Source: Neobacillus niacini (lineage in GTDB: Bacteria > Bacillota > Bacilli > Bacillales > Cytobacillaceae). From it: 64,000 nucleotides of DNA. Each line of letters starts with the position of its first letter. Position 1 is the stretch's first letter. The notes beneath the pieces are model-generated. The model was given only the letters and a program-made list of their open reading frames with translations. It had not been told where the DNA came from and did no database searches. The stretch is taken from NCBI RefSeq assembly GCF_023715415.1, contig NZ_JAMBOB010000014.1, positions 17,705 through 81,704 on the forward strand, written 5' to 3'. This document shows, in pieces, positions 7,991-15,449 of the stretch. Position numbers and translations under genes: made by a program.

Positions 7991-8911
7991 CTACCTACAC
8001 ACAATCACTTCACGATTGAATACCCCTTTCTTCGCAACGGCTCGGTCAACAATGACAAACCCCGCTTCAAGGAGAACTCCATCAACTGGTTCAACCGTTA
8101 CGATTACCACTTTATCCGCAAACCTGCGGGCACTTTGAAGCATTTCCAGTTGTTCTTCAGGCGAAATGACCGAACACAAATTGTAGGGTAAATCGATAAT
8201 CGCAACGTCGTACTGCTTCGTGATGTTCCGTATATCTTCAAACTTCACTTCACATGAATAACCAAAGTGTTCGATATTCTCTCGTGTTCCTGCAAGAATA
8301 ACAGGGTTATTGTCGCTCCCCTTGATATCAATTCCCATCGACAAAGCTTCCACTAGGACCGTACCAATTCCGCAGCAAGGATCTATTGCTCTTATTCGGG
8401 TTGGATCCGGAATGGCAATATTCACTACTGCTCTTGCCACCCGAGTGCTGAGCGCAGTGGAATAATGATGCGGCTTCTGCTGATGTTGATGCCAAACAGA
8501 TTCACTTTTTACGTAATCACCAAATACCCATCTTCCGTTGATATTCATAATCCCATGCAACCGCTGCGGCTGCCGGATATCAGCCACACCTTTAATTTGT
8601 AACCCGACTTCTCTCTCAATGGCACGCCGCTTCTCAAATGGTTCTTCCACGCTGCCAGTTTTCACATACATCACTTTAAACGTTTCCCCGATCTGCAAGG
8701 TGGCGACTTTCTCAAGAAGCTCGTGATAACTATCCGCTTCAAAAATAACTGCTAGTCTTTCTTTCATAAACGGACTCCGACTGGGATTAATTTTTACAGA
8801 ACTCTCCAAAATACTCGTGTGTGACTCACTCCCAAATAAAGAGCGCATCTCCAAAGCACGCAATGAACGTTCATCTTCATAGCTGGCATACGTATAGATA
8901 TAGGTATCCAT
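7991..8911 (-). CDS. TRM11-family RNA (guanine-N2) methyltransferase
   Basis: 306 residues. The C-terminal half is a Rossmann methyltransferase with SAM motif 'AIDPCCGIGTVLVEALSMG', acidic loop 'IKGSDNNPVI' and catalytic 'IIDLPYNL', the D/N-P-P-Y-type motif of N2-guanine methyltransferases. The N-terminal part resembles the ferredoxin-like/THUMP-type RNA-binding region of TrmG10/Trm11 proteins. Substrate by family is tRNA (or rRNA) guanine; the exact position is not deducible. The ATG at 8911 is preceded by AAGGTGAGGA. It appears to be a single-gene unit. Confidence 0.8.
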   Translation of the reverse strand: MDTYIYTYASYEDERSLRALEMRSLFGSESHTSILESSVKINPSRSPFMKERLAVIFEADSYHELLEKVATLQIGETFKVMYVKTGSVEEPFEKRRAIEREVGLQIKGVADIRQPQRLHGIMNINGRWVFGDYVKSESVWHQHQQKPHHYSTALSTRVARAVVNIAIPDPTRIRAIDPCCGIGTVLVEALSMGIDIKGSDNNPVILAGTRENIEHFGYSCEVKFEDIRNITKQYDVAIIDLPYNLCSVISPEEQLEMLQSARRFADKVVIVTVEPVDGVLLEAGFVIVDRAVAKKGVFNREVIVCR

Positions 8912-8966
8912 TTCCTCACCTTTCCATATAAAAAAGACAATAGGATTTCCCCATTGCCTTCATTCT

Positions 8967-9323
8967 TTATCTAAAAAACACCTTGTCGACATTGTACTTC
9001 GACTTGGATTCATTAATGATAAACGTCTCATAAATTTCTCTATGTACGGGATCTTCAATGACACAAACTTCTATTTTTGTCACTTCATCACGATGGTTTT
9101 TGATTGGGGAAACTGTATCCTCAAAATGCTTTTTAATTCTTGGACGTAACTTCCTTGCTTTCCCTACAAACAGCAGTTCATCGTTTTTGTTATAAAACAT
9201 GTAAATACCGCCCTTTTCACGAGTGATCAGGTGAAAATCGGTAAATCCATAAATATTACTTAGCTCAGGGTTGACCTGTTTGGTAATCGTAACATCTGGT
9301 TTTGGAACAGTTATATTAATCAT
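8967..9323 (-). CDS. GIY-YIG domain nuclease-like protein
   Basis: 118 residues. The core reads 'GGIYMFYNKNDELLFVGKAR' then 'KLRPRIKKHF', a GIY-YIG fold (GIY, F-VGK in place of YIGK, downstream Arg). The catalytic glutamate is probably in 'HREIYETFIINE', and the usual C-terminal Asn seems to be in 'ESKSKYN'. Stand-alone short GIY-YIG proteins of this type (similar in scale to YurQ) are common in Bacillus and of unknown role, possibly DNA repair. The start has a clear ribosome site (AAGGAAG). Confidence 0.75.
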   Translation of the reverse strand: MINITVPKPDVTITKQVNPELSNIYGFTDFHLITREKGGIYMFYNKNDELLFVGKARKLRPRIKKHFEDTVSPIKNHRDEVTKIEVCVIEDPVHREIYETFIINESKSKYNVDKVFFR

Positions 9324-9430
9324 GCAAGCTCACTTCCTTTTCTATATCGCTGTATATGCTAACACAAAACATCTATTATTACTATTTCCTGATATCATCT
9401 TTTTAAAACTCAGTGGACCGGGGTGACGGT

Positions 9431-10546
9431 TCAATCAAAGGAGCCCATTGTTTGGAATAATTCGCTTGATTGGGGAGATACGTAAATGGTTCGGCTTGGA
9501 AAGGCGACTTCTACTCCCTCTTCTTCTAATATCCCCATGATTTCAATGTTAATTTCATGTTTGATTTTAACATGTTCTGCCCAAACGGTTGTATTTGTGA
9601 AAAAATATAACAGAATATCAAGACTGCTATCATTGTAATGATCGAATGCTACCATAATCGTATCCGGATGAATCTCTTCATGGGTTCTTAACATTTGTTC
9701 AATCCGATGAACCACTCTTTGAATTTGTTCTTTAGAGGTTTGATAATTAAGTCCCAAATGAAAATTGATGCGACGTTTCCCCATACGGCTCCAGTTGGTA
9801 ATCGGTTCGTTCGCAAGTGTAGAATTTGGAACGGTTACAAGTGCTTGACTAAACGTTCGAATTTTTGTACTTCGGAAGTTAATATCTTCGACTGTCCCCT
9901 CCACGCTAGGTGTTAAAATCCATTCACCAATGGAAAAAGGCTTTTCGGTCACAATGACGATTCCGCCGATTAGGTTTCCTACCGCTTCTTTTGCAGCTAA
10001 AGCAAACGCCAGTCCCCCGAGTCCAAGACCTGCGACCAATCCATTCACGTCATAATCAAATTCCTGACCAATAATACTGATACTGATGGCAATAAGAATG
10101 ACCCGAACCGTTCTTGAAATAAACGGAAGGAGAATTAAATCAATCTTATTGTTCATCTTTTGATTCACACTGACTAAAATCCCCGAAGAAGGAGACGATA
10201 AATTAAACAATCCCCATGTAATCAAAACAATAACCATCGAACGCAAAAATTTTAAAAATAACGCATTATGCTGCTCGATAAAAGGAAAATAGTCCATGGC
10301 CAGATACAAGCCTATAATAATGAACCCCCAGCCTAAGGGACGCTCAAAACTCAAACATATTTGTGTAAAAAAATCAGTTGGTGTTTTTCTAGACAATTTT
10401 AAAATCAGCTGAAAGACATACTTCGTAAACAGATTTCGAAAAAGAATAAATAAAACCAAAATCCCGATAGAAATTCCTACATTTTTCAACATGTCATAGT
10501 CAATCCCCACCGGCAAAAAGGCCATGACAAACAGTTCTAAAGACAT
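9431..10546 (-). CDS. MscS-family mechanosensitive ion channel
   Basis: 371 residues. Four to five hydrophobic helices occupy residues 15-180. The pore helix is Gly/Ala rich ('VAGLGLGGLAFALAAKEAVG'), followed by 'NLIGGIVIVTEKPFSIGEWI', the beta domain 'GTVEDINFRSTKIRTFSQAL' and 'VTVPNSTLANEPITNWSRM', all hallmarks of MscS. The soluble C-terminal alpha/beta domain ends in 'VEVAFPSRTIYV'. It would open under membrane tension and release solutes during hypo-osmotic shock. It resembles YkuT/YhdY-type paralogues more than a minimal MscS. The nearby genes do not form an operon with it. Confidence 0.9.
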   Translation of the reverse strand: MSLELFVMAFLPVGIDYDMLKNVGISIGILVLFILFRNLFTKYVFQLILKLSRKTPTDFFTQICLSFERPLGWGFIIIGLYLAMDYFPFIEQHNALFLKFLRSMVIVLITWGLFNLSSPSSGILVSVNQKMNNKIDLILLPFISRTVRVILIAISISIIGQEFDYDVNGLVAGLGLGGLAFALAAKEAVGNLIGGIVIVTEKPFSIGEWILTPSVEGTVEDINFRSTKIRTFSQALVTVPNSTLANEPITNWSRMGKRRINFHLGLNYQTSKEQIQRVVHRIEQMLRTHEEIHPDTIMVAFDHYNDSSLDILLYFFTNTTVWAEHVKIKHEINIEIMGILEEEGVEVAFPSRTIYVSPQSSELFQTMGSFD

Positions 10547-10729
10547 TCTACTATTCCTTCTCTCTTTTTGATTAAATTAGAAAAAATTACACCAACATAT
10601 AATAACTGCTTAAAACAGATATTTGAATACACCAAAAGTCATAGATTCATTATTTTTTTCAGCGTTAACAGCCTTAATAAATTGCTCTGGCATATAGTAG
10701 ATAAAAGCCATTTTAAGGTGGTGTTCATC

Positions 10730-10936
10730 ATGACCAGTATCCAGGATGTTACGGATGTACTCTCCAGTCTGCCTCATCATCTGGCCAAAAATTGGCTGGG
10801 CAACGACCTTATTAAAAAGACGATTGCGGTAAGCTATGATTATTGGTTAGAAGATACCAACATTCCCATGACCTTAGAGGAATTCGTGATGCAGTATCTT
10901 GACCACTCAGCGTATCTGGGTGAATTGTTTGAGTAA
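10730..10936 (+). CDS. Small uncharacterised protein, 68 residues
   Basis: I chose the ATG at 10730 because AAGGTGGTG stands six bases before it. The longer frame back to 10568 lacks a ribosome site. The product is acidic, with no membrane segment: 'SSLPHHLAKNWLGNDLIKKT', 'YWLEDTNIPMTLEEFVMQYL'. It looks like a compact helical protein. I do not recognise the family. A strong bidirectional terminator lies between it and the convergent VOC gene, supporting that it is expressed. Confidence 0.6.
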   Translation: MTSIQDVTDVLSSLPHHLAKNWLGNDLIKKTIAVSYDYWLEDTNIPMTLEEFVMQYLDHSAYLGELFE

Positions 10937-10983
10937 AGCTTGAAGGGGGGAAATCCTGTGATTTCCCCCCCTTCAGCTTGATT
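10936..10983. terminator. Bidirectional terminator between convergent genes
   Basis: AAGCTTGAAGGGGGG-AAATC, loop CTGT, GATTTCCCCCCCTTCAGCTT, then GATTTT. The long GC stem lies between the stop codons at 10936 (+) and 10984 (-). Confidence 0.9.
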
Positions 10984-11370
10984 TTAATATTCATAAAGCT
11001 CAATTGGCATCCCATCTGGATCACCAAAGAAGGTAAATTTCTTTTGGGTGCAGGGATCAATCCGAATTTCTTCCACCTCCACATGCATGAAGGTTAGATG
11101 ACGAACTGCCTCTTCAATATCGTCCACTTCAAAGGCCAAATGCCTCAAACCAGCCGCTTCCGGATAACTCGATCTTGCCGGAGGGTTTGGAAAAGAAAAC
11201 AGCTCAATTTGATAATGGCCATTCACCTCGAGATCAAGTTTATATGAGCCTCTTTCCTCTCGATACACTTCTCTTATAGGAGTAAGGCCTAATATTCTTA
11301 CATAAAAATCCTTTGACACTTCATAGTTTGAACAAATAATAGCGATATGGTGGATTTTCTCCAATTTCAT
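10984..11370 (-). CDS. VOC (glyoxalase/dioxygenase superfamily) protein
   Basis: 128 residues, one VOC module: 'IHHIAIICSNYEVSKDFYVR', 'ILGLTPIREVYR', 'GLRHLAFEVDDIEEAVRHL', 'FTFFGDPDGMPIELYEY'. The likely metal ligands are His in 'IHHIAI', Glu in 'YQIELF', His in 'LRHLAF' and Glu in 'IELYE', the pattern of glyoxalase I-like proteins. The closest type known to me is the YaeR/SMU.1112c group, whose physiological substrate is not established. Monocistronic. Confidence 0.85.
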   Translation of the reverse strand: MKLEKIHHIAIICSNYEVSKDFYVRILGLTPIREVYREERGSYKLDLEVNGHYQIELFSFPNPPARSSYPEAAGLRHLAFEVDDIEEAVRHLTFMHVEVEEIRIDPCTQKKFTFFGDPDGMPIELYEY

Positions 11371-11459
11371 AGCTTACACTTCTTTCATCTTAGAATAAAA
11401 CGCTCCGTAACTTCTATTGATTCGTATACTATTCGACTTGTTTCTACGAACCTCCTCCT

Positions 11460-11906
11460 AATCAAACGTTTGATTATATTTGGCATATTGACTTGTATAT
11501 AACGTACTTTCTCATTTCCGAGGAAATTTTTATGTCGAATCCCCTGCTGCCTTTTCTACTAAAAATTTACACTTTCCTTAGAAAATAATTTAATTCTCCC
11601 AAACTCACTATTTTTCAATCATTTTCCCCATACCCATGTCCTAAACAAACGTTTGATTAGATTGGAGCTAAGTCCTTTTCTGAAAAGGACTTAGCCACTT
11701 TTTTCAAAAAGGTTTTTGTCGAGGATGATTGATTATCTTTATTCATTTCAGCCTTTCCTCTTAATAAAATCTAAGTACCTACAAACCTTGACAAGGTAAT
11801 ACAAACATAATTCCAATCAAACGTTTGATTAGTTTTTGCTAAAATCCCTCTACATTCGTTTTTTCACTCATTTCCTGTAAAAAAGGTGTCGATTAAACGT
11901 TTATGC
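11460..11906. repeat. Array of AATCAAACGTTTGATT units, locus 1
   Basis: This 11371-12016 gap has no gene. It holds the palindrome AATCAAACGTTTGATT at 11460-11475 and 11815-11830, one near copy at 11643-11658 and a half copy at 11891-11906. Spacings are 183, 172 and 76 bases. A TGTCGA follows each of the three main palindromes at an almost constant distance (56-58 bases). A second array with the same architecture lies at 25503-25755. The centre AAACGTTT resembles LacI- or TetR-type operators. The function is unknown. Confidence 0.65.
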
Positions 11907-11969
11907 ATAACTAAAGGCAAGTGTTCAACAACCTCAATGCCATGCAATTTTAACCTACTAACAAGTGGA

Positions 11970-12012
11970 ATAAAAAAGGGAGGGTTCTACGTTAATAGAA
12001 CCCCTCCCGTTC
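11970..12012 (-). terminator. Terminator after tandem-repeat protein gene
   Basis: AAAAGGGAGGGTTCTA, loop CGTTA, ATAGAACCCCTCCC. On the minus strand it follows the gene ending at 12017, with a T-run after the stem. An equivalent hairpin follows the paralogue at 26301. Confidence 0.8.
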
Positions 12013-12016
12013 AAAG

Positions 12017-13006
12017 TTACCAGCATCTACATCTAAATATACAAGTAATATTCCTGCATTGTTTGCGTTCATTGTAATCATGATCATATTTTTCGTTTTC
12101 ACTAGAATTACAAGAATCATTTTTCATTTGATTATACTTGTTGTTTTGTTTATACGTACGGGTATAATCATTCTTTTTATATTGACCGTGTTGGTCGTTT
12201 TTGTCTTGTTTTTTACATCCGCAATCTTCGTGTTTGTCATCCCGGTCCTGCTTTTTCCAATCATCATGCTTGTTGTTATTATCTTGTTTTTTGCATCCAC
12301 AATCATCGTGTTTGTCATCCTGGTTCTGCTTTTTACAATCATCATGCCTGTCGTTTTTGTCTTGTTTTTTGCATCCACAATTCTCGTGCTTATCATCCTG
12401 GTCCTGCTTTTTGCAGTCATCATGCCTGTCGTTTTTGTCTTGCTTTTTACATCCGCAATCTTCGTGCTTGTCATTCTTGTCCTGCTTTTTGCAGTCATCA
12501 TGCCTGTTGTTTTGGTCTTGTTTTTTGCATCCGCAATTTTCGTGCTTATCATCCTGGTCCTGCTTTTTACAATTATCATGTCTGTTGTTTTGGTCTTGTT
12601 TTTTGCATCCACAGTCATCGTGCTTGTCATTCTTGTCCTGCTTTTTACAATCATCGTGTCTGTTGTTTTGGTCTTGTTTTTTGCATCCGCAATCATCACG
12701 CTTATCATCCTGGTCCTGCTTTTTGCAGTCATCTTGCTTGTCATTTGTGTCTTGCTTTTTGCATCCACAATCTTCATGCTTGTCATTCTTGTCCTGCTTT
12801 TTACAATCATCCTGCTTGTTGTTTTTGTCTTGCTTGTTACAACCACAATCATTGTGTTGGTCATTTTTGTCTTGCTTATTCCTATCCTCATGCTTATCGT
12901 TTTGATCATGTTTTTCCTTTTTGTTATGCTTGTCTTTACCATGATGATGCTTATGATGAGGTTTCTTCTTTCCTTTCATACCCTTACTCCCTTTCTTAAC
13001 AAACAT
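12017..13006 (-). CDS. Cys/Lys/Asp-rich tandem-repeat protein with conserved C-terminal Cys motif
   Basis: 329 residues. The N-terminus (MFVKKGSKGMKGKKKPHH then KHHHGKDKHNKKEKHDQN) is very basic and His-rich. About nine 26-residue repeats follow, of type CGCKKQDKNDKHDDCKKQDQ plus DDKHED, each with three cysteines. The C-terminus is ERKQCRNITCIFRCRCW. No membrane segment or signal peptide is seen. A paralogue at 26301-26651 keeps both ends but only one repeat-like stretch. Highly hydrophilic Cys/Lys repeat proteins of spore formers are often coat or exosporium components; that is inference. The repeats leave all frames largely open, so long antisense frames here are artefacts. Ribosome site and terminator are present. 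Confidence 0.7.
   Translation of the reverse strand: MFVKKGSKGMKGKKKPHHKHHHGKDKHNKKEKHDQNDKHEDRNKQDKNDQHNDCGCNKQDKNNKQDDCKKQDKNDKHEDCGCKKQDTNDKQDDCKKQDQDDKRDDCGCKKQDQNNRHDDCKKQDKNDKHDDCGCKKQDQNNRHDNCKKQDQDDKHENCGCKKQDQNNRHDDCKKQDKNDKHEDCGCKKQDKNDRHDDCKKQDQDDKHENCGCKKQDKNDRHDDCKKQNQDDKHDDCGCKKQDNNNKHDDWKKQDRDDKHEDCGCKKQDKNDQHGQYKKNDYTRTYKQNNKYNQMKNDSCNSSENEKYDHDYNERKQCRNITCIFRCRCW
12205..12900. repeat. 78-bp minisatellite inside the coding region
   Basis: The GCATCC(A/G)CAATC core recurs at 12215, 12293, 12371, 12449, 12527, 12605, 12683, 12761 and, degenerate, 12839: nine units of exactly 78 bases, or 26 codons. Copy number probably varies between strains. Confidence 0.9.
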
Positions 13007-13040
13007 TTTTATATTGTTAGTTTATTAAGAATATGAAAAA

Positions 13041-13055
13041 GGGTTTGGACGAACT
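13041..13055 (-). promoter_or_regulatory. Conserved upstream block of the repeat-protein genes
   Basis: GGGTTTGGACGAACT (plus strand) stands about 35-50 bases upstream of the start at 13006. An identical block stands at 26688-26702, at the same distance from the paralogue start. It could hold a shared promoter or regulator site. Confidence 0.45.
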
Positions 13056-13096
13056 CCCCCATTCGAAAGCGGAATTCCTTCGGGGCTTGGGCCCTT

Positions 13097-13150
13097 GGGG
13101 AGGGTTCTCATGGTCATATGTGGTTAGTGCTGACCGCAAGAACCGTCCCC
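13097..13150. repeat. REP palindrome A
   Basis: GGGGAGGGTTCTCATGGTC, a loop containing GGTTAGTGC, then GACCGCAAGAACCGTCCCC. It belongs to the family also seen at 26738, 55459, 55654, 62450, 62583, 63537 and 63874, linked here to the RAYT gene at 62649. Confidence 0.75.
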
Positions 13151-13156
13151 ACGGTC

Positions 13157-14047
13157 CTATTTTTTACCGTAAAATCGGTCTCTTACACGTTTAAGTCTTG
13201 CATGGTAGTTTAGAATATCCAATCTCGCCTTTTCTGCCTCAGGGGCAATTGGTCGAAGATTCTCGATGTCCCAATAATCTACAATGACATCAAGTACTTG
13301 ATCAAAATATTCAAGCGGCCCATAATTGGCTTCCTTTGCAATAATGGCCATCCGGTCTTCAAAATCAGGCATGACCGTACCTGGCATCTGAAAGTTCTTA
13401 ATCACATACCCGAGGTAGTAGCAATAATTCGGCTCCAATTGCAGGTGTAGCTTAATGACATCTCGATAAAAGGCATAATGAAGCGTTTCATCCTTGGCCA
13501 GTCTTCTAAGAAGCGTAGCCAATTCCTTATCATGGGATCCTGCTACCTTCGCCACATTATAATAGAAAACCATCGTTGCCAGTTCCTGTAGTGAAGTATA
13601 AACCATGGTTTCAAACGGGGTATGAAAATCAGGCTCCCAGCCTCCTTCAACCGTCCTCTTGTGCAATTGACGAATCCGTTTGGGATCTGCGTTTCTGGTA
13701 ATCAACAGGTAGGTCTCCAAAAGGTTCGAATGCTGATCCTCTTCCGCCGTCCAAGTATGGACAAAATCCTTGATGACTGTTAGCGATCCTTTAAACGTTT
13801 GATCTAAATGGGAGGTAAACCAAGGCAGATTCACCTCTGTCAAAAGTGCGGTCTCGACTGCCGTTACCACACCTGGAGGCAGAGTTACCTGCTCTGGGTT
13901 CCAAGGTACCCTCTTGAAATCCTGCGCTTTATCCCAAGGCAAGAAATCATGATAGCCCCAATCTATTTTTGCAGCCCTTCTTTTATGTTCTTCATAAAGT
14001 TCCTTTAATTGCGGTTCAAGTCTGAAATCCAAATGGTTCGTAAGCAA
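13157..14047 (-). CDS. Soluble acyl-ACP desaturase-like (ferritin-superfamily) protein
   Basis: About 296 residues; an in-frame ATG at 14071 is possible. I prefer the TTG at 14047, since AAAAGGAG lies ten bases before it. The di-iron ligands fit fatty-acid desaturase type 2: Glu in 'LLTEVNLPWF', ExxH in 'WTAEEDQHSNLL', Glu in 'SLQELATMVF' and ExxH in 'LAKDETLHYAFY'. This fold introduces a double bond into acyl-ACP using ferredoxin and O2. Plants and actinobacteria use this type, whereas the classic Bacillus Des enzyme is an integral membrane protein. No ferredoxin gene is adjacent. Monocistronic, with a REP element directly after it. Confidence 0.8.
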   Translation of the reverse strand: MLTNHLDFRLEPQLKELYEEHKRRAAKIDWGYHDFLPWDKAQDFKRVPWNPEQVTLPPGVVTAVETALLTEVNLPWFTSHLDQTFKGSLTVIKDFVHTWTAEEDQHSNLLETYLLITRNADPKRIRQLHKRTVEGGWEPDFHTPFETMVYTSLQELATMVFYYNVAKVAGSHDKELATLLRRLAKDETLHYAFYRDVIKLHLQLEPNYCYYLGYVIKNFQMPGTVMPDFEDRMAIIAKEANYGPLEYFDQVLDVIVDYWDIENLRPIAPEAEKARLDILNYHARLKRVRDRFYGKK

Positions 14048-14304
14048 TATTTTTTCTCTCCTTTTCATCACTTTACCGTATCACTCTATTAAAACATATA
14101 ATTTAAAACATTCCGAATTTATGGCTTCTATTTTTGAAGGGACTTTTGTAGAACTTACACCATAATTTTGAAAACCTAAAAACCTAATATAAATAAAAAG
14201 AGTATTTAACTATCCTTCATAAATATCATCTTACCTTCCTAGGTTAACCATTCAACTTGCCATGCCCGACATTTTTCTTCATAATTGCCCCAAGAATAAA
14301 CAAT

Positions 14305-14338
14305 TACAAAGAGCCAGGCGATGTGCCTGGCTCTGGTA
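14305..14338 (-). terminator. Terminator after GATase gene
   Basis: AGAGCCAGGC, GATGT, GCCTGGCTCT, with TTTGTAATTG downstream on the minus strand. The gap from 14072 to 14395 holds nothing else I can support. Confidence 0.65.
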
Positions 14339-14395
14339 ATTGAATAAAAAGTCGATTGCAACTGTAAATAAATTATTGGAGGAAAATGCTGTAGA

Positions 14396-15148
14396 TTAAT
14401 TAATCTGATTGGCAAAGTTCTTAAAAAATGTTTGCCAAACTTGGTTGTTTTTCACCATCTTTTCAGGATGAAATTGAAACCCGAACACAAATTTATGATT
14501 CTTGGATTCAAATATTTCAACAATTCCATCTTCCATAGAAGTTGCTGCTAACCTCAAACCAGTACCTAGTTTATTCATATGCTGGCGATGGAACGAATTG
14601 ACACCCAGCTGTGTTTGTCCTGTTAATGAATAGAATAAGCTATCTTCTTCTACCTTAACTCTATGAACAATCTGATCTCCTGATATTCCGAGTTTTTCTT
14701 GGTGGTGTTCCACACCTGTATCAGGAATATTTGCAAGGCTGCCGCCGAGGGCATCGTTAATCATTTGTGCCCCGCGGCAAAAGCCAATCATAGGAAGATC
14801 TTTATTTAGCCCATAGTGAATCAACTGTTGCTCTGCTTTATAACGTTCTTGTCCTGTCGTTTCCAGTGATGATAATTGAGAGTTTGGCTCAGACAAGGAT
14901 AAAAAACCACCACCTGTGAAGATAATTGCACTTAGATGGTCTAAAGGCGGCAGGGAGCCGTCTTCGTACACAGGTATAAGATAAGGAATCAAGCCCATCT
15001 TATGGATGAGGTTGATCGTATCACGTTCAACGTATAAGAGTGGATGATTTGGATATAAGTCACATTCCCTGCCACTATCGACATGCACGGTTACGCCAAT
15101 AAAAGCAGTGTTACTTTTTATCAATTTAGACTGTCCCTTCTGCTCCAT
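14396..15148 (-). CDS. Class I glutamine amidotransferase-like hydrolase (peptidase C26)
   Basis: 250 residues. The nucleophile elbow is 'MIGFCRGAQMINDALGGSL', with the catalytic Cys. The His-x-Glu pair is in 'FGFQFHPEKM', and 'AIIFTGGGFLSLSEP' is the oxyanion/substrate loop. The family includes PuuD, which hydrolyses gamma-glutamyl-GABA, so the likely reaction is cleavage of a gamma-glutamyl amide, substrate unknown. It overlaps the TRAP small subunit gene by 23 bases if it starts at the ATG at 15148. A TTG at 15124, with GAAGGG upstream, would remove the overlap. It is co-transcribed with the TRAP permease, suggesting the imported compound or an intermediate is a conjugate. Confidence 0.85.
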   Translation of the reverse strand: MEQKGQSKLIKSNTAFIGVTVHVDSGRECDLYPNHPLLYVERDTINLIHKMGLIPYLIPVYEDGSLPPLDHLSAIIFTGGGFLSLSEPNSQLSSLETTGQERYKAEQQLIHYGLNKDLPMIGFCRGAQMINDALGGSLANIPDTGVEHHQEKLGISGDQIVHRVKVEEDSLFYSLTGQTQLGVNSFHRQHMNKLGTGLRLAATSMEDGIVEIFESKNHKFVFGFQFHPEKMVKNNQVWQTFFKNFANQIN

Positions 15149-15431
15149 TTAATTTTATCTCTTTTTGAATTTCCTCAGGATCTGCTGTTTCCATTGTTAA
15201 GGTATGTTCTTTTTTGAGGTAAATATTAATTATTCCAGATAAGGTCGCTACTGCTGCAATGCGAATACCCCAAGTCATTAATTTGCCAGCAAAGACAGCA
15301 ATACTTTCTCCTGTACTACCTCCGATTGCAAGACTTACGATAAAAATGAAAGCTACACTTACCCCAAGAGCCATAGTTATAAGAGCAAGCCAAGTATATA
15401 ACTTGTCTGTGACAGAAATCATTCTCTTCAT
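15126..15431 (-). CDS. TRAP transporter small-permease-like membrane protein
   Basis: 101 residues. Two hydrophobic helices ('LYTWLALITMALGVSVAFIF', 'GIRIAAVATLSGIINIYL') precede a charged tail. It lies 18 bases downstream of the DctM-like gene. Size and position fit a reduced DctQ-type partner of the large permease, although DctQ usually has four helices. Function by context only. Confidence 0.55.
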   Translation of the reverse strand: MKRMISVTDKLYTWLALITMALGVSVAFIFIVSLAIGGSTGESIAVFAGKLMTWGIRIAAVATLSGIINIYLKKEHTLTMETADPEEIQKEIKLNGAEGTV

Positions 15432-15449
15432 CTTATCACGCCTTTCTTA

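Noticed and set aside
12205..12900. Possible CRISPR array (regular repeats)
   Set aside because: The 78-bp units are continuous in-frame coding repeats without unique spacers; no cas gene is present.
12059..13036. Long plus-strand open frame (325 codons, hydrophobic) and two other long frames over the repeat gene
   Set aside because: They are opposite-strand or shifted readings of the 78-bp repeat, which has no stops in several frames. They lack ribosome sites, while the minus-strand gene has a site, a terminator and a paralogue.
14396..15148. Assigning the C26 protein specifically as PuuD of putrescine breakdown
   Set aside because: No other Puu gene is nearby, and the context is a TRAP/CoA-transferase locus; only the family reaction can be supported.
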